64,000 nt of DNA from Streptomyces nitrosporeus (GTDB lineage: Bacteria; Actinomycetota; Actinomycetes; Streptomycetales; Streptomycetaceae), in NCBI RefSeq assembly GCF_008704555.1, contig NZ_CP023702.1:7517563-7581562 (forward strand), written 5' to 3'. The position numbers were made by a program, and so were the translations under genes. The notes under the pieces were generated by a model. The model had not been told where the DNA came from, did no database searches, and saw only the letters and a program-made list of their open reading frames with translations. Numbering within the stretch: the stretch's first letter is position 1; each line of letters begins with the position of its first letter. Below are positions 17,984-27,494 of the stretch, in pieces.

Positions 17984-19073
17984 CCGCGTGCGCAGCCGTA
18001 CGGTCTGGCCGGGCTCGCCTGCCACCGGAGGCACGGCGGCGGCGCACGGGTAGGAGTGGACAGGCACCAGCCCGGGCAGCACTCCCGGCCATACCGCGTG
18101 CAACGTCTGGGCGGTGGGCGCGAAGAAGCCCCCCAGGGTGGCCAGGGTGTGCGGATCGTGCCATTCCCAGCGGGAGGAACCGGTGCGGCTCGGGCAGACC
18201 GAGCAAACCCTCCCAGGCGGTGATCCGGACCACGACGGTGATGCGGCGTACGTCCGCGCGGTCGTCGTGAAGGACCGCCAGGACGTGGGCGTCCTCCTCA
18301 CGCGCGGCCAGCCCCGTCTCCTTCGCCGGCTCCCGCACGGCAGCGGCCTGCGCGGACTCACCGGTCTCGATCCGGCCGCCCGGCACCTCCCACATGTTCC
18401 GGACGGAACGGCCCAGCAGCACCCTGCCGGACGGATCGGTGACCACCGCTGCGGCGCCGGCCACCGCCTGGGGCCCGGGCCGGCCCTTCTCCAGAGAGGC
18501 GAACGAACCACCGGGCTTCCGCAGCACCAGCACCGCCATACCCGCCGCGTCGAAACGGACGGCCTCCTCGAAGCCCTCCGTCAGGAGGACGAGCTCGTCC
18601 TCGTCCAGGGCGATGTGCCGCCGCTCCTCGGGGGTGCGCTCCACGACAGGGGTGATGACGATGAGCGTGCCGTTCTCGCGCAGCCGTGCGCCCAGACCGC
18701 GCAGGACACGACAGCGGTCCCGGACGAAGGCGACCGCCATGCGCAGGGTCACCACGTCGTAGCCGTCCTCGTGCAGGTCCGCCGGGTCGTCCTCTTCGAC
18801 GTCCAGACACAGCCAGCGCACCCCCTCCACCGTGGAGCGCTCCGCACGGGCCCGGGCCAGGGCACCCTCGGCGAAGTCGGTGGCGTCGACGGTGTATCCG
18901 AGCGTGGCCAGGAAGGCGGCCAGTTCACCGGTTCCACAGCAGGCGTCCAGCGCCCGGCCGCCCGCAGGCGGCGGAGCGTGCTCGGCGATCAGCCTCTTCT
19001 CGTCGTCCCCGAGCTGTCGGAAATCGCGGCCCTCGGAGAAGTGCGCGGACCAGTCGGCCCGGGTGTATCCCAC
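17984..19073 (-). pseudogene. Class I methyltransferase / NUDIX hydrolase fusion, frameshifted
   Basis: Starts at a GTG at 19073 (GGGAG upstream): VGYTRADWSAHFSEGRDFRQ, SAM site ALDACCGTGELAAFLATLGY, then at about residue 200 a NUDIX domain (VPGGRIETGE followed by VREPAKETGL). The NUDIX box has Pro where the catalytic motif normally reads REUxEE. The frame slips near 18170 and the NUDIX end continues in another frame (RWEWHDPHTLATLGGFFAPT). The MT/NUDIX combination is a known actinobacterial fusion of unknown substrate. The end at 17984 is arbitrary, because the corrected frame runs on into the next methyltransferase. Confidence 0.65.
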
Positions 19074-19314
19074 AGTTCGCTCCCGGTGTGTGGAAGGGCA
19101 GGCGGTGCGCGACGACGCGGTCACGGCAGGCCGGCGGACCCGTCCAGGACGGCCGGCCGACGGGGCTGCGGTGTCCGGCGCCGGCCGTCGCGGGTCCGGT
19201 GCCGGTACTCGGCGCCGAGCAGGCGCCGTCGGACCGGTGCGACCCCCGGACCGCTGGTCGGCCACCGCCGGGGCGCTGCTCCCGGGGTGGCCCGAGGGCG
19301 CGGGGAGGGCCACG

Positions 19315-20250
19315 TCAGGGGGTCCTTCGCGCGGCCGGGATATCCCAGCCGAGTTCGGTGTACGCGGTTCCGGCGCGGATACCGTCGATCGCCGCACGGG
19401 CGTAGGCGACCATCGGTTCCGGCAGGCCGTCCAGCGGCCACCACGCCCATGCAGTGCACTTGCCGGGCTCCCGCACCTCCGGTTCGCCGGTCCACCGGGA
19501 CGCGGCGAAGAACAACTGGACACGGGGTTCGGCCCCTTCCCGGTCGTCCAGCAGGTGCACGGTGTGGACGAGTTCGAGGTCGGCCGGGCCGATCACGAGC
19601 CCCGCCTCCTCGTACGCTTCACGGACCAGGCACGCACGGGCGCTCTCCTGCTCGACATGGCCAGCGAGGACATGCCAGATGTCACCGGCGAACGCCGCGT
19701 CCGGGTGCCGCAGACCGAGCAGGGTGGAGCCGTTCCGTTCGAGGAAGAGGTGTGCGCCGACCACGTTCTTCACCGCCCCCGCACCGCCGTGGCCGGTGGC
19801 CGGCCGTGGCCCGGCCACCGGCTGGAGGGGATGGGCGGCGTGATGGGACTTGATCGCTTCGTGGGCCCACGGGCACATGGAGAGCTGGTCCATGGTGGTG
19901 AGGTCGAACCAGGCGAACATGATTCCCTCGGACACCGGGAGGGAACGGGCGTCGCCGTCCCAACGGGCTGTGTAGAGGTGGATGTTCCCCTCGGTGACGT
20001 ACGGGCCGTGGGCCGTCGTGGTGGTGTACGGGGTCACTTCGGGCAGGACGAGGCCGGTCTCTTCGAGGATCTCGCGGGCGATCGTCCCGTCCGGACTCTC
20101 GCCCTCCTCGGGGCCCCCTCCGACCAGCGACCACGTTCCCGCGTCGCAGATCGGCTTGTGCGCGTCGCGCAGATGCAGGAGGTACTGGCCGCGGTTGTTG
20201 ACGATGATCACAGCGGTGCAGGCTGCGCCGGTGGCGTGTGCGGTGGACAT
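19315..20250 (-). CDS. Tandem double NUDIX hydrolase
   Basis: 311 residues from ATG 20250 (AGGTGAG upstream). Two complete NUDIX domains: the first box is GGGPEEGE followed by REILEETGL (about residues 45-68), the second GHVEQES followed by REAYEEAGL (about 200-222). NUDIX enzymes split nucleoside diphosphates linked to another group. Here each half keeps the REUxEE glutamates, so both may be active. It lies between the ABC exporter and the MT/NUDIX gene on the same strand. Confidence 0.8.
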   Translation of the reverse strand: MSTAHATGAACTAVIIVNNRGQYLLHLRDAHKPICDAGTWSLVGGGPEEGESPDGTIAREILEETGLVLPEVTPYTTTTAHGPYVTEGNIHLYTARWDGDARSLPVSEGIMFAWFDLTTMDQLSMCPWAHEAIKSHHAAHPLQPVAGPRPATGHGGAGAVKNVVGAHLFLERNGSTLLGLRHPDAAFAGDIWHVLAGHVEQESARACLVREAYEEAGLVIGPADLELVHTVHLLDDREGAEPRVQLFFAASRWTGEPEVREPGKCTAWAWWPLDGLPEPMVAYARAAIDGIRAGTAYTELGWDIPAARRTP

Positions 20251-20329
20251 GGGGCTCACCTTCGGCTGGTCGGAGCGGGTCGGTGACAGAGCGGGGCGGC
20301 GTGCGGCAGGCCGGACAGGAGGGGCGTGT

Positions 20330-22330
20330 TCACGCGGTGGCCGGTCCCCCCGCCGGCGTTTCCACCGTCTCCGGGCCCGGCTGCCCGGGAAGGGAGGGGG
20401 AACGGAACTGGCGCGCCTGCAGTTCGTAGGCGTCACGGAACGCGCCGGTCCCCGTGGCCGGATCCATGAGCTGGGCGAAGGTCCCGTGCTCGGCCACCTC
20501 ACCCCGGTCCAGGACGTAGATGTAGTCGGCCTCGCGCACGCTGTGCAGACGATGGGTGATCAGGACGGTGGTCCGCCCGGCGCCGGCCAGACGGTGGATC
20601 CGGTCGAAGACCTGCTGCTCGGCGGCCGGGTCGAGAGCGCTGGTCGGCTCGTCGACGATCAGTACCTGGCCGTCCCGGTGCCGGGCGCGGCTCAGCCCCA
20701 CCTTCTGCCACTGCCCGCCGGAGAGATCCTGCCCGCCCTGGTACCCGCGCGCGAGCAGTGTGTCCAGCCCCCGGGGCAGACCCTTGACGATGTCGTCGGT
20801 GCCCGCGTAGGCGGCAGCCGGTGCGATCGCCTCGTCGTCCATCGGCGCGGCGGGACGGCCGATGCCGATGTTCACCCGGGCGGTGAAGGGCCACCGGTAG
20901 AAGTCCTGGGCGACCATCGCGACACGGTCGAAGACTTGCGCGCGGTCTGCTTCGGCGGTGCTCACTTCACCCCACAGGACCTGCCCGCTGTCCGGGAGCC
21001 GTAGCCCGGACAGCAGTTTGACCAGAGTCGATTTCCCCGACCCGTTGGGGCCGACCAGGGCCACGGTGCGGCCGCGCGGGATGACCAGGTCCACCTCGTG
21101 CAGTGAAGGGGCGTCGGCACCGGGGTAGGTGAAGGTGACCTTCTCGAAGCGGATCTCCTCCACCCGCTCGGCAAGGGCCTGTCCGGTGGCCGGGATGGCG
21201 CGCCGTGCCGCCTCCTCGCACAGCTTCTCCAGGTCGGCGACGAACAGGGCTTCGCTCTGGACGTCGGTGACACGTACCACGAGGTCGGTGATACCCGCCG
21301 AGCCGGTGCGGATCGCCAGCACGGCGGTGCCGGCGACCGCGAGTTCCGTCTGCCCGTGCCACAGCAGCAGCCCCAGCGCCCCGTAGGTCGCCAGCGCCGC
21401 CAGGCCGGCGGCCGTGTCGGCGCCCAGCGTGATGCGCATGCCGGCCTTCGCCAGCCGGGTCTGCTCGCGTTCACTGGTCTCGGCCATGCCCCGGAAGTGC
21501 TTCAGCAGGAACGGTCCCACGCCGTGGACGCGGACCTCCCCGGCCGCCTGCTGGTCGATCAGCAGACGGCTGATCATCTGGGCGGCGCGCACATGCTGGA
21601 CGAACCGGTGCCAGCTCACATAACGGTGCCGGGCCATCGCCAGGGCGCTCCACGCCCGGGGCGCCGCCATCGCGGCCAGCAGCGGCAGCAGCGTCCAGTG
21701 CAGGACGACCAGCACCCCGCCCGCGGCGATCAGCGAGATCGCCGCGGTGACCACCGCGGCGCAGGACACCACCATCCGCCGTGCCGAGTCCGCGCCGTAC
21801 TGCGCGGAGTCCATCAGCCGGTGGAAGGCGTCGTCCTCGACCGCCTCCAACTCCACGCGTGCGACCAGGGCCAGGTACCGCTCGGTCGCCACCCTCTGCG
21901 TCTTCGGTTCCAGGATCCCGGTGGCCGCGGCCGACACCGAGGCCAGCACCGACCCGATCACCGCGAGCAGCCCCACCGCGGCCATCGACGGCAAGGCCGA
22001 GCGCAACCGCTCCTCGACGGCCCCCGGCGCCAGCAGTTCGGCCAGCAGCGCGTTGACCGTCACCAGGGCGGCCGCCTGCGCGAGACCACGTCCGGCCTCG
22101 CTGACGGCCACGGCGTACAGTGCGCGCCGGTCGGCCCGGTGCGCGAGGCGGATCGCGACACGCACCTGCCGGGGGAGGGAGAGGGCCATCGTCTTCGGAC
22201 CGAGCTTCAGCCAGGAGTCATGATGCCGGTTCCAGCCCTGGTCGTAAGCGAGTTCGCCGCCGAACAGCAGCGTTTCGGAAGACGAGGGGCCCGTCTCGGA
22301 CGATGTGCCGTCCTCGGGGGAGCCGGTCAC
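20330..22330 (-). CDS. ABC transporter, fused membrane and ATPase domains
   Basis: About 666 residues from a GTG at 22330 that overlaps the stop of a 46-residue ORF (GTGA). Six hydrophobic segments in residues 60-340 are followed by an ATPase domain: Walker A GPNGSGKSTLVKLL, Q-loop VAQDFYRW, signature LSGGQWQKVGLSRARH, Walker B VLIVDEPTSALD and H-loop ITHRLH. This is a half-transporter of the exporter type that would work as a dimer. The coupled peptide and neighbouring modifying enzymes suggest export of a small product, which is inference. Confidence 0.82.
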   Translation of the reverse strand: MTGSPEDGTSSETGPSSSETLLFGGELAYDQGWNRHHDSWLKLGPKTMALSLPRQVRVAIRLAHRADRRALYAVAVSEAGRGLAQAAALVTVNALLAELLAPGAVEERLRSALPSMAAVGLLAVIGSVLASVSAAATGILEPKTQRVATERYLALVARVELEAVEDDAFHRLMDSAQYGADSARRMVVSCAAVVTAAISLIAAGGVLVVLHWTLLPLLAAMAAPRAWSALAMARHRYVSWHRFVQHVRAAQMISRLLIDQQAAGEVRVHGVGPFLLKHFRGMAETSEREQTRLAKAGMRITLGADTAAGLAALATYGALGLLLWHGQTELAVAGTAVLAIRTGSAGITDLVVRVTDVQSEALFVADLEKLCEEAARRAIPATGQALAERVEEIRFEKVTFTYPGADAPSLHEVDLVIPRGRTVALVGPNGSGKSTLVKLLSGLRLPDSGQVLWGEVSTAEADRAQVFDRVAMVAQDFYRWPFTARVNIGIGRPAAPMDDEAIAPAAAYAGTDDIVKGLPRGLDTLLARGYQGGQDLSGGQWQKVGLSRARHRDGQVLIVDEPTSALDPAAEQQVFDRIHRLAGAGRTTVLITHRLHSVREADYIYVLDRGEVAEHGTFAQLMDPATGTGAFRDAYELQARQFRSPSLPGQPGPETVETPAGGPATA

Positions 22331-22467
22331 GACCGCCACCGCCCATCCGGTCGCGCCGGGCTGCCCGTGGCGGCGGCCGGGCGAGGGCCGGCCGCGTCGC
22401 AGCACGGCTCCTCGGGCCGGGGGAGCAGGGCCGGCACGTCGTGCTCAGGTACGGGCGCAGGATGCAT
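22327..22467 (-). CDS. Short peptide ORF coupled to the ABC exporter
   Basis: 46 residues (MHPAPVPEHDVPALLPRPEE, then PCCD and an Ala/Pro/Arg-rich tail ending RWRS). It has a GGAGGA ribosome site five bases ahead of the ATG, and its TGA overlaps the GTG of the transporter. The strong ribosome site and the overlap are the evidence that it is translated. No family is recognised. It could be a precursor peptide with a CC core, or simply an upstream ORF for coupling. Confidence 0.45.
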   Translation of the reverse strand: MHPAPVPEHDVPALLPRPEEPCCDAAGPRPAAATGSPARPDGRWRS

Positions 22468-22796
22468 GGTGTCCTCCGGTGAACGGGCGGCAGGCGAGTC
22501 GCCAGGCTCAACGAGGGCCCTATGCTTTTCGAACACACGTATTTCGGACGGAGTCGAACTCAGGCGCCGGGCGGCAGCGCACGGATGCCGGATACACCGA
22601 CCCCCGCCGCGCAAGGGCACTCAACCGTCCGGGAGTTGGCCGAATCGCAGCGATCCGCAGCCCGTGACCGCGTGCCCTCGCCGCCTGCGGTGCTTCGTGC
22701 CGCAGCCCTGAGGACGGGCCGCTCGGTGGAGTCCACCGCCGAGCCCGGCCGGGCCGCGGCACGGGCGGGCTGCGTACGGCTCGCGCCCGGCGTCCT

Positions 22797-23635
22797 TCAG
22801 CGGTTGACGGCGATGGCGGCGAACTGCGGTGCCTCGCTGCTGTAGGGGCTCCGGTGAGGTCGCCGAGGATCTCGACGTCTGCGAAACCGGCGTCGACCAG
22901 GTCACCGGTCAGTTCGTCCGGGGTGAAGTAGCGCACCCAGTTGAAGTAGGTTCTGGTCCTGTCGGTCTCGAAGATCTCGAACTTGTCCAGCGACACACGC
23001 TCGCTCTCGTAGCGGTAGGTGTTGTGGAAGCCGAAGTAGGGCCGGTCGGACCAGAACCCGTCCATGAGGGACGGCGCGTAGGCCGCCTGTTCGCGTACGC
23101 CGGCCATCGCGGCCGCCGAGTCGACGTCGAAGGCGAAGGAGCCGCCGCTGTCGAGATGGGCGCGGACCGTGCGCAGGAGTGCCCGCCGGCCGTCCGGGGT
23201 CAGCGCGCAGTAGTCGCGCATCACCATGATGACCAGGTCGTACCGTGCCTCGTCCCGGTAGGAGAGGTAGTCCTGCTCCAGGTAGCGGACGGACAGACCG
23301 TCCGCGCGGGCGAGCGACTCCGCGTGATCGAGCGAGCGGGAGGACAGGTCCAGCCCGGTCACGTCCGCCCCGGTGCGGGCGAGGCGCGTGGTGTACAGGC
23401 CCGGACCGCAGCCGAAATCGGCGACGCGCAGGCCCGGACGGACGTGGAAGCGGCTGATGATCCAGGCGGCGATCTTCTCGAGATGCTCTGCCCGGTAGGA
23501 GGAGAGGTCGACGTGCGGGTCCAGGTGCGCGGCGAGCATGCGCGCGGAGATGTGGGGATCGGTCCACAGGTCCGGGGTCGTGACCTGCGAGTAGACGGGG
23601 GGACGGGTGTTGAGGACTGACAGTTCTTCGAACAT
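22797..23635 (-). pseudogene. Class I SAM methyltransferase, one-base frameshift near the end
   Basis: From ATG 23635 (MFEELSVLNTRPPVYSQVTT) the frame gives about 263 residues with SAM motif VADFGCGPGLYTTRLA and DVTGLDLS, then DYLSYRDEARYDLVIM. At 22845-22848 the strand carries four G where five would restore the conserved ending PYSSEAPQFAAIAVNR and a stop at 22797. As read, the protein would lose its end and run on. It heads the minus-strand methyltransferase/NUDIX/ABC set. The 330 bp between its end and the peptide ORF probably holds a second promoter. Confidence 0.72.
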
Positions 23636-23985
23636 GGCTGTGCTTTCGTCGTTTCCGGTGGCATGGGTGCCGGCATCCCGGGCGCACAGGTGCGACGGCG
23701 CCCGTACCGGGACGGGAGCCGTTCGCCGGACGGTGCCCGCCAGCGACGTCCGCTCCCAAGGACGAGGAGAGCGCACCTGCCCGGCGACGGACACGCCGGT
23801 CCGCAGGCCGCCGGCACCGGGCATCGCGAAGGGGCCGTCGAGCGGCTGAGGCATGAGGGACCGCGGGCTTACCGGCGCATGACGAGAAGGGTAGGAACAA
23901 CCCCGCCGCGGCGCAAACGACATTCCGGTTGCCGCGGCGCGTGCGCTCCCGGGGGCGGTTCCGGTGCCGGTGCGGCCGGCCCTGT
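23636..23985. other. Intergenic region
   Basis: 350 bp between the end of the HelD gene and the methyltransferase start. It should contain the methyltransferase promoter (reading leftwards). The stretch 23880-23925 is the least GC-rich part. No gene is supported. Confidence 0.35.
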
Positions 23986-26037
23986 TCATCTCGGCAGGTG
24001 TGGACTGGGCGGGCCGGTGTGGGTCACGGTGAGGCGGTGCAGCGCGCGGGTGCAGGCGATGTACAGCAGCGAACGGTCGGCGGCGGAGCTGTACTCCTGC
24101 GCCGACGCCCGGGCGACGATCACTTCGTCGAACTCGAGGCCCTTGGCGAGCGTCACGGGAATGACCGTGATGTCGTGCCCGAGCACGCCGCGTGAGTCGG
24201 CTGTCGCCAGGAGGATTTCCTCCAGCTTCTTCGACAGCTGTCGCCGCAGGAGCTGTGCTTGCGAGCGTGACCTGGTGATGACCGCGAGGCGGCCGCGTCC
24301 GGCGGCGCGGAACCGTCCGAGTTCCTCGGCCATCCACCCGGTCTCCGACTCGCTGGTGTCGAAGCCGAGCACCTGGGGCTCGTGGCCGTGGCGGTCGATC
24401 GTCGCGACCCGGTGTCCCCGGATCTTCGAGGCGAACTCCATGATCTCGGTCGTCGAACGGTAGCTGCGGTTCAGCTCCATCACCCGCGCGTCGTCGAACA
24501 GCCCCGCAAGGTCGTCCACGGTGTAGTTCTCGGTGTTCCCCAGCGCTTGGCCGACGTCGCCGAGAACGGTCATGTCGCATCGGAAGAGCTGCCGTAGCAC
24601 CGCGTACTGGGTCGGTGAGTAGTCCTGCATCTCGTCGATCATGAGGTGCTGGATCCGCTCGTCGGCGTCGAGTCCGTCGAACCGGGCCGCCACGAAGAGG
24701 AAGGGGTAGACGTCCGCCCACTCCAGGGTCCCCGCCGCCGGCGTCCGGAACGCCGCCGGGGCGTCTTCGCGCCGGAACAGTTCGCGGTAGAGCGCCCGCG
24801 CGCTTCTGGCGGTCAGCATGGCGGTGAGCGCCTTCGCCACCTCGCCGGGCCGCGGGTAGGTGGTGGCGAAGGCCCGGTCCTGGCGGTCCCGCCTGCAGAT
24901 GAACTCGGCCATCTCGCGAAGGCGCGTCCGCACCGGCAGCGAGGCCATGCGCCCGTAGAGCCCGCGCAGCTCCTCGGCCTCGACCCTGCACCCCTTGACG
25001 TGCAGGTCGCGGGGTTCGAAACAGAGCGGGACAGCCTCGTCCACGGCCCGCTCCAGCCACCGGTGGAACGACCACGTCGACTTGCCCGATGCGCGCTCCC
25101 GTGCCGCGTCGTCGCCGGGCTCGACCGGGTCGACCGGTTCGGTGAAGTCCAGACGGTGTCGCAGGAGCTGGGCACGGGCGAGACCGGCGAGGCCGAGTGA
25201 GGCGATCTGTTCCTCGCCCAGCTCGGGCAGCACGTCCGAGACGTACTCGGCGAAGAGGCCGTTGGGCGAGACGATGGCCATGTTCTCGGCCCGGAGCCGT
25301 CCACGCCGGCGGTACAGCAGATAGGCGATGCGGTGCAGTGCGATCGAGGTCTTCCCGGACCCGGCGACGCCCTGGATGACGAGGGTACGGTCCGATTCGT
25401 TACGGATGATCTCGTTCTGCTCACGCTGGATGGTGGCGATGATGGAACGCATATGGGCGTCGGTCGTCCGCCCGATCTCCTCCAGCAGGATCTCGTCACG
25501 GACCGCGTCCGCCGTGTCGACGGCGAACCGCAGCAGTCCGTCCTCGATCTTGATCTGGCGCTTGCGCTCGATCTGCCCGCCGATCCTCCCGGCGGGCGCC
25601 TCGTAGCTCGCCCGGCCGAGCTCGGCCTCGTAGTACACCCCGCCCAGCGGGGACCGCCAGTCCACCACCGCCGTGCCCTCGGCGTCCTGGAGCGCGTTAC
25701 GCCCGATGTAGTGGGCCTCCCGGGCGCTGGTCGCGTCCGGGGTGAAGTCGAGCCGGGCGAAGTAGGGGGATTCCCGCATGGCCTTCAGCCGCTCGCGCAG
25801 GCGCGTGGCGTGAGCGCCCTCGGCGTCGATGTCCCGCAGGAGGAGTTCGTTCCGGTACATCTCGGCGGGGTCGAGCTCGCCTCGGTTCTCGGCCATGTAT
25901 GCCTTGACACCGCGGTAGTTGCTGTCGTGGGTCTCGATGGTTCCGGTCACCGACTCGATCTTGCGTTCCAGGCGGCGCAGGGTGGCGGCGAGGTGGCCGG
26001 CTTCCGCCTGATGGGCGTCCGACGACTCGGGGGTCAC
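23986..26037 (-). CDS. helD: HelD-family RNA polymerase-recycling ATPase
   Basis: 683 residues from a GTG at 26037 (GTGA overlap with the AraC gene). A coiled-coil N-terminus (LRRLERKIESV) is followed by the HelD hallmark YIGRNALQD and VVDWRSPLGGVYYEA. Walker A is VIQGVAGSGKTSIALHRIAY (221-240), Walker B HLMIDEMQDYSPTQ, motif V TLAKGLEFDEVIV and motif VI YIACTRALHRL. HelD proteins pull stalled RNA polymerase off DNA; some Streptomyces members (HelR) also protect against rifamycins. I saw no rifamycin-associated promoter element upstream, because the gene is coupled to an AraC-type gene. Confidence 0.88.
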   Translation of the reverse strand: MTPESSDAHQAEAGHLAATLRRLERKIESVTGTIETHDSNYRGVKAYMAENRGELDPAEMYRNELLLRDIDAEGAHATRLRERLKAMRESPYFARLDFTPDATSAREAHYIGRNALQDAEGTAVVDWRSPLGGVYYEAELGRASYEAPAGRIGGQIERKRQIKIEDGLLRFAVDTADAVRDEILLEEIGRTTDAHMRSIIATIQREQNEIIRNESDRTLVIQGVAGSGKTSIALHRIAYLLYRRRGRLRAENMAIVSPNGLFAEYVSDVLPELGEEQIASLGLAGLARAQLLRHRLDFTEPVDPVEPGDDAARERASGKSTWSFHRWLERAVDEAVPLCFEPRDLHVKGCRVEAEELRGLYGRMASLPVRTRLREMAEFICRRDRQDRAFATTYPRPGEVAKALTAMLTARSARALYRELFRREDAPAAFRTPAAGTLEWADVYPFLFVAARFDGLDADERIQHLMIDEMQDYSPTQYAVLRQLFRCDMTVLGDVGQALGNTENYTVDDLAGLFDDARVMELNRSYRSTTEIMEFASKIRGHRVATIDRHGHEPQVLGFDTSESETGWMAEELGRFRAAGRGRLAVITRSRSQAQLLRRQLSKKLEEILLATADSRGVLGHDITVIPVTLAKGLEFDEVIVARASAQEYSSAADRSLLYIACTRALHRLTVTHTGPPSPHLPR

Positions 26038-26855
26038 AGAGATGCTCCTGACGGTTCGAACTCGAGAAGTTGTGTGGGGTAGCCGAATTCCACGCGTAGG
26101 GGCGCGGGCCGGAAACCGAGACGGAGCAGGGCCCGGCGGTGGCCGAGGTCGGCGCTGTCGCCGTCCCGGAAGGTGGTGATGGACAGCCGCGGACGGTCCT
26201 GGGCCGCGCGCAGCAGCGAGGACAGCACCGACGACGCGCGGACCAGCGGATGCACGGCGAGGTACTCGATATGACCGGTCGCCGAGTCGACGGTCATCGC
26301 TGCCGCGCCCTGTCCCTCGCGGTGGGCGAAGAACACCTGGCGGGTGTCGGCCTGCCGGCCGAGCGCCCCGGTGTGCTGCTCGACGTCGAGCGCGGGCAGC
26401 ATGTCGACCGCCGCGAGCGACAGCGGAAGGAGGAGGCCGGCATCCGCCCGGTCGGTGACGTCCAAGCCGCTCCCGGCGCGGCTCAGCTGCCACTCGGATT
26501 CGTCGAACCGGTAGGGCAGGAGCAGCGGGAAGAACCGCTGCGCGCGTCGCCAGGCCGCCGGAGGTGTGCCGTAGTGCGCGGAGAAGACGTTGGTGAACGA
26601 CTGCTGACCGCTGAATCCGTGGCGCATGGCGATGTCGATGATCGGCTCGGATGTGGCGACCAGCGCTCGCGCGGCCTCTGTGAGCCGCCTGCGGCGTATG
26701 TAGGCGTGGAGGGTCAGGCCGAACGTACGGCGAAAGGAACGATGGAAGTGATAGGGCGAGTAGCCCGCGCGTGCGGCGACACGGTCGAGGTGAAGATCGG
26801 TGTGCAGGGAACGTTCGATGAAATCGACCGTGGCGGCGTGCTCGGCCGACCGCAT
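26034..26855 (-). CDS. AraC-type regulator fused to a GNAT-like domain
   Basis: 273 residues. Residues 5-105 are a double helix-turn-helix of the AraC/XylS class (LHLDRVAARAGYSPYHFHRS; IIDIAMRHGFSGQQSFTNVF). Residues 110-273 look like an acetyltransferase-like sensor: AMTVDSATGHIEYLAVHPLV, SSVLSSLLRAAQ, LRLGFRPAPLRVEFGYP. An N-terminal DNA-binding domain with a GNAT-like C-terminus is unusual for the family. It overlaps helD, implying a shared transcript. Confidence 0.78.
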   Translation of the reverse strand: MRSAEHAATVDFIERSLHTDLHLDRVAARAGYSPYHFHRSFRRTFGLTLHAYIRRRRLTEAARALVATSEPIIDIAMRHGFSGQQSFTNVFSAHYGTPPAAWRRAQRFFPLLLPYRFDESEWQLSRAGSGLDVTDRADAGLLLPLSLAAVDMLPALDVEQHTGALGRQADTRQVFFAHREGQGAAAMTVDSATGHIEYLAVHPLVRASSVLSSLLRAAQDRPRLSITTFRDGDSADLGHRRALLRLGFRPAPLRVEFGYPTQLLEFEPSGASL

Positions 26856-26973
26856 GCTCTCCTCCGGTGGTTTTGCCCTGATATCGGCTGTAACGCAGGT
26901 TTGTGCGCCCTCCAGGCTAACCGGCGGCCGTCCTTCCGGTTTGCTCGTTCTTGCGCGGAAAGGGCTGCTCGGG

Positions 26974-27489
26974 TCAGGGGGTGTCGGGGGCGGCTCCTCG
27001 CAGGAAGAGGTCGACGACGTCCTGGGCCAGGCGGTCGGCTGTGGCCGGGGTGCTGTCGTCTTGTGGGGGGCGGACGGTGGCGGCGAGTTCCATGAAGGCG
27101 GTGGCGAGGAATCCGGGGTCGGCTTCCCGTAGTTCGCCGGTGGCCACGGCCTGGGTCATGAGGTCGGTGACGGGCTGGATGAGGCCGCGGACGTAGGCGT
27201 GGGAGACCTCGGCGCGCCGGTCGTCGTCGAGGGCGAGGAGTTTGTCGCGCAGGGTGCCGGGGGTGGCGAGGGCTCCCTGGAGGAGGGCTGCGGCTTCCTC
27301 GGTGTAGTGGTGGGCCACTTCCATGAACAGGGCGGGCTTTCCGCCGGGGAAGTGGTGGTAGAGGCTGGCCTTCTTCACGTCGACGGCTCTGGCGATGTCG
27401 TCGAGGGAGACGCCGGGGTAGCCGTGGTCGGCGAGGCGGCGGGCGAACTCGTCGCGGGCACGGGCGCGGGTGTCGGTCTGGCGGGGCAT
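26974..27489 (-). CDS. TetR-family repressor
   Basis: 171 residues. Helix-turn-helix at about 20-52 (YPGVSLDDIARAVDVKKASL then YHHFPGGK), followed by an all-helical ligand domain. It lies five bases downstream of a wrecked ABC transporter and on the same strand. The perfect palindrome at 27986-28011, just upstream of that remnant, is its likely operator. The ligand is unknown. Confidence 0.83.
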   Translation of the reverse strand: MPRQTDTRARARDEFARRLADHGYPGVSLDDIARAVDVKKASLYHHFPGGKPALFMEVAHHYTEEAAALLQGALATPGTLRDKLLALDDDRRAEVSHAYVRGLIQPVTDLMTQAVATGELREADPGFLATAFMELAATVRPPQDDSTPATADRLAQDVVDLFLRGAAPDTP

Positions 27490-27494
27490 GGTGG

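Noticed and set aside
22525..22550. Possible LexA (SOS) box CGAACACACGTAT-TTCG
   Set aside because: Two mismatches in the right half-site and no DNA-repair gene nearby.
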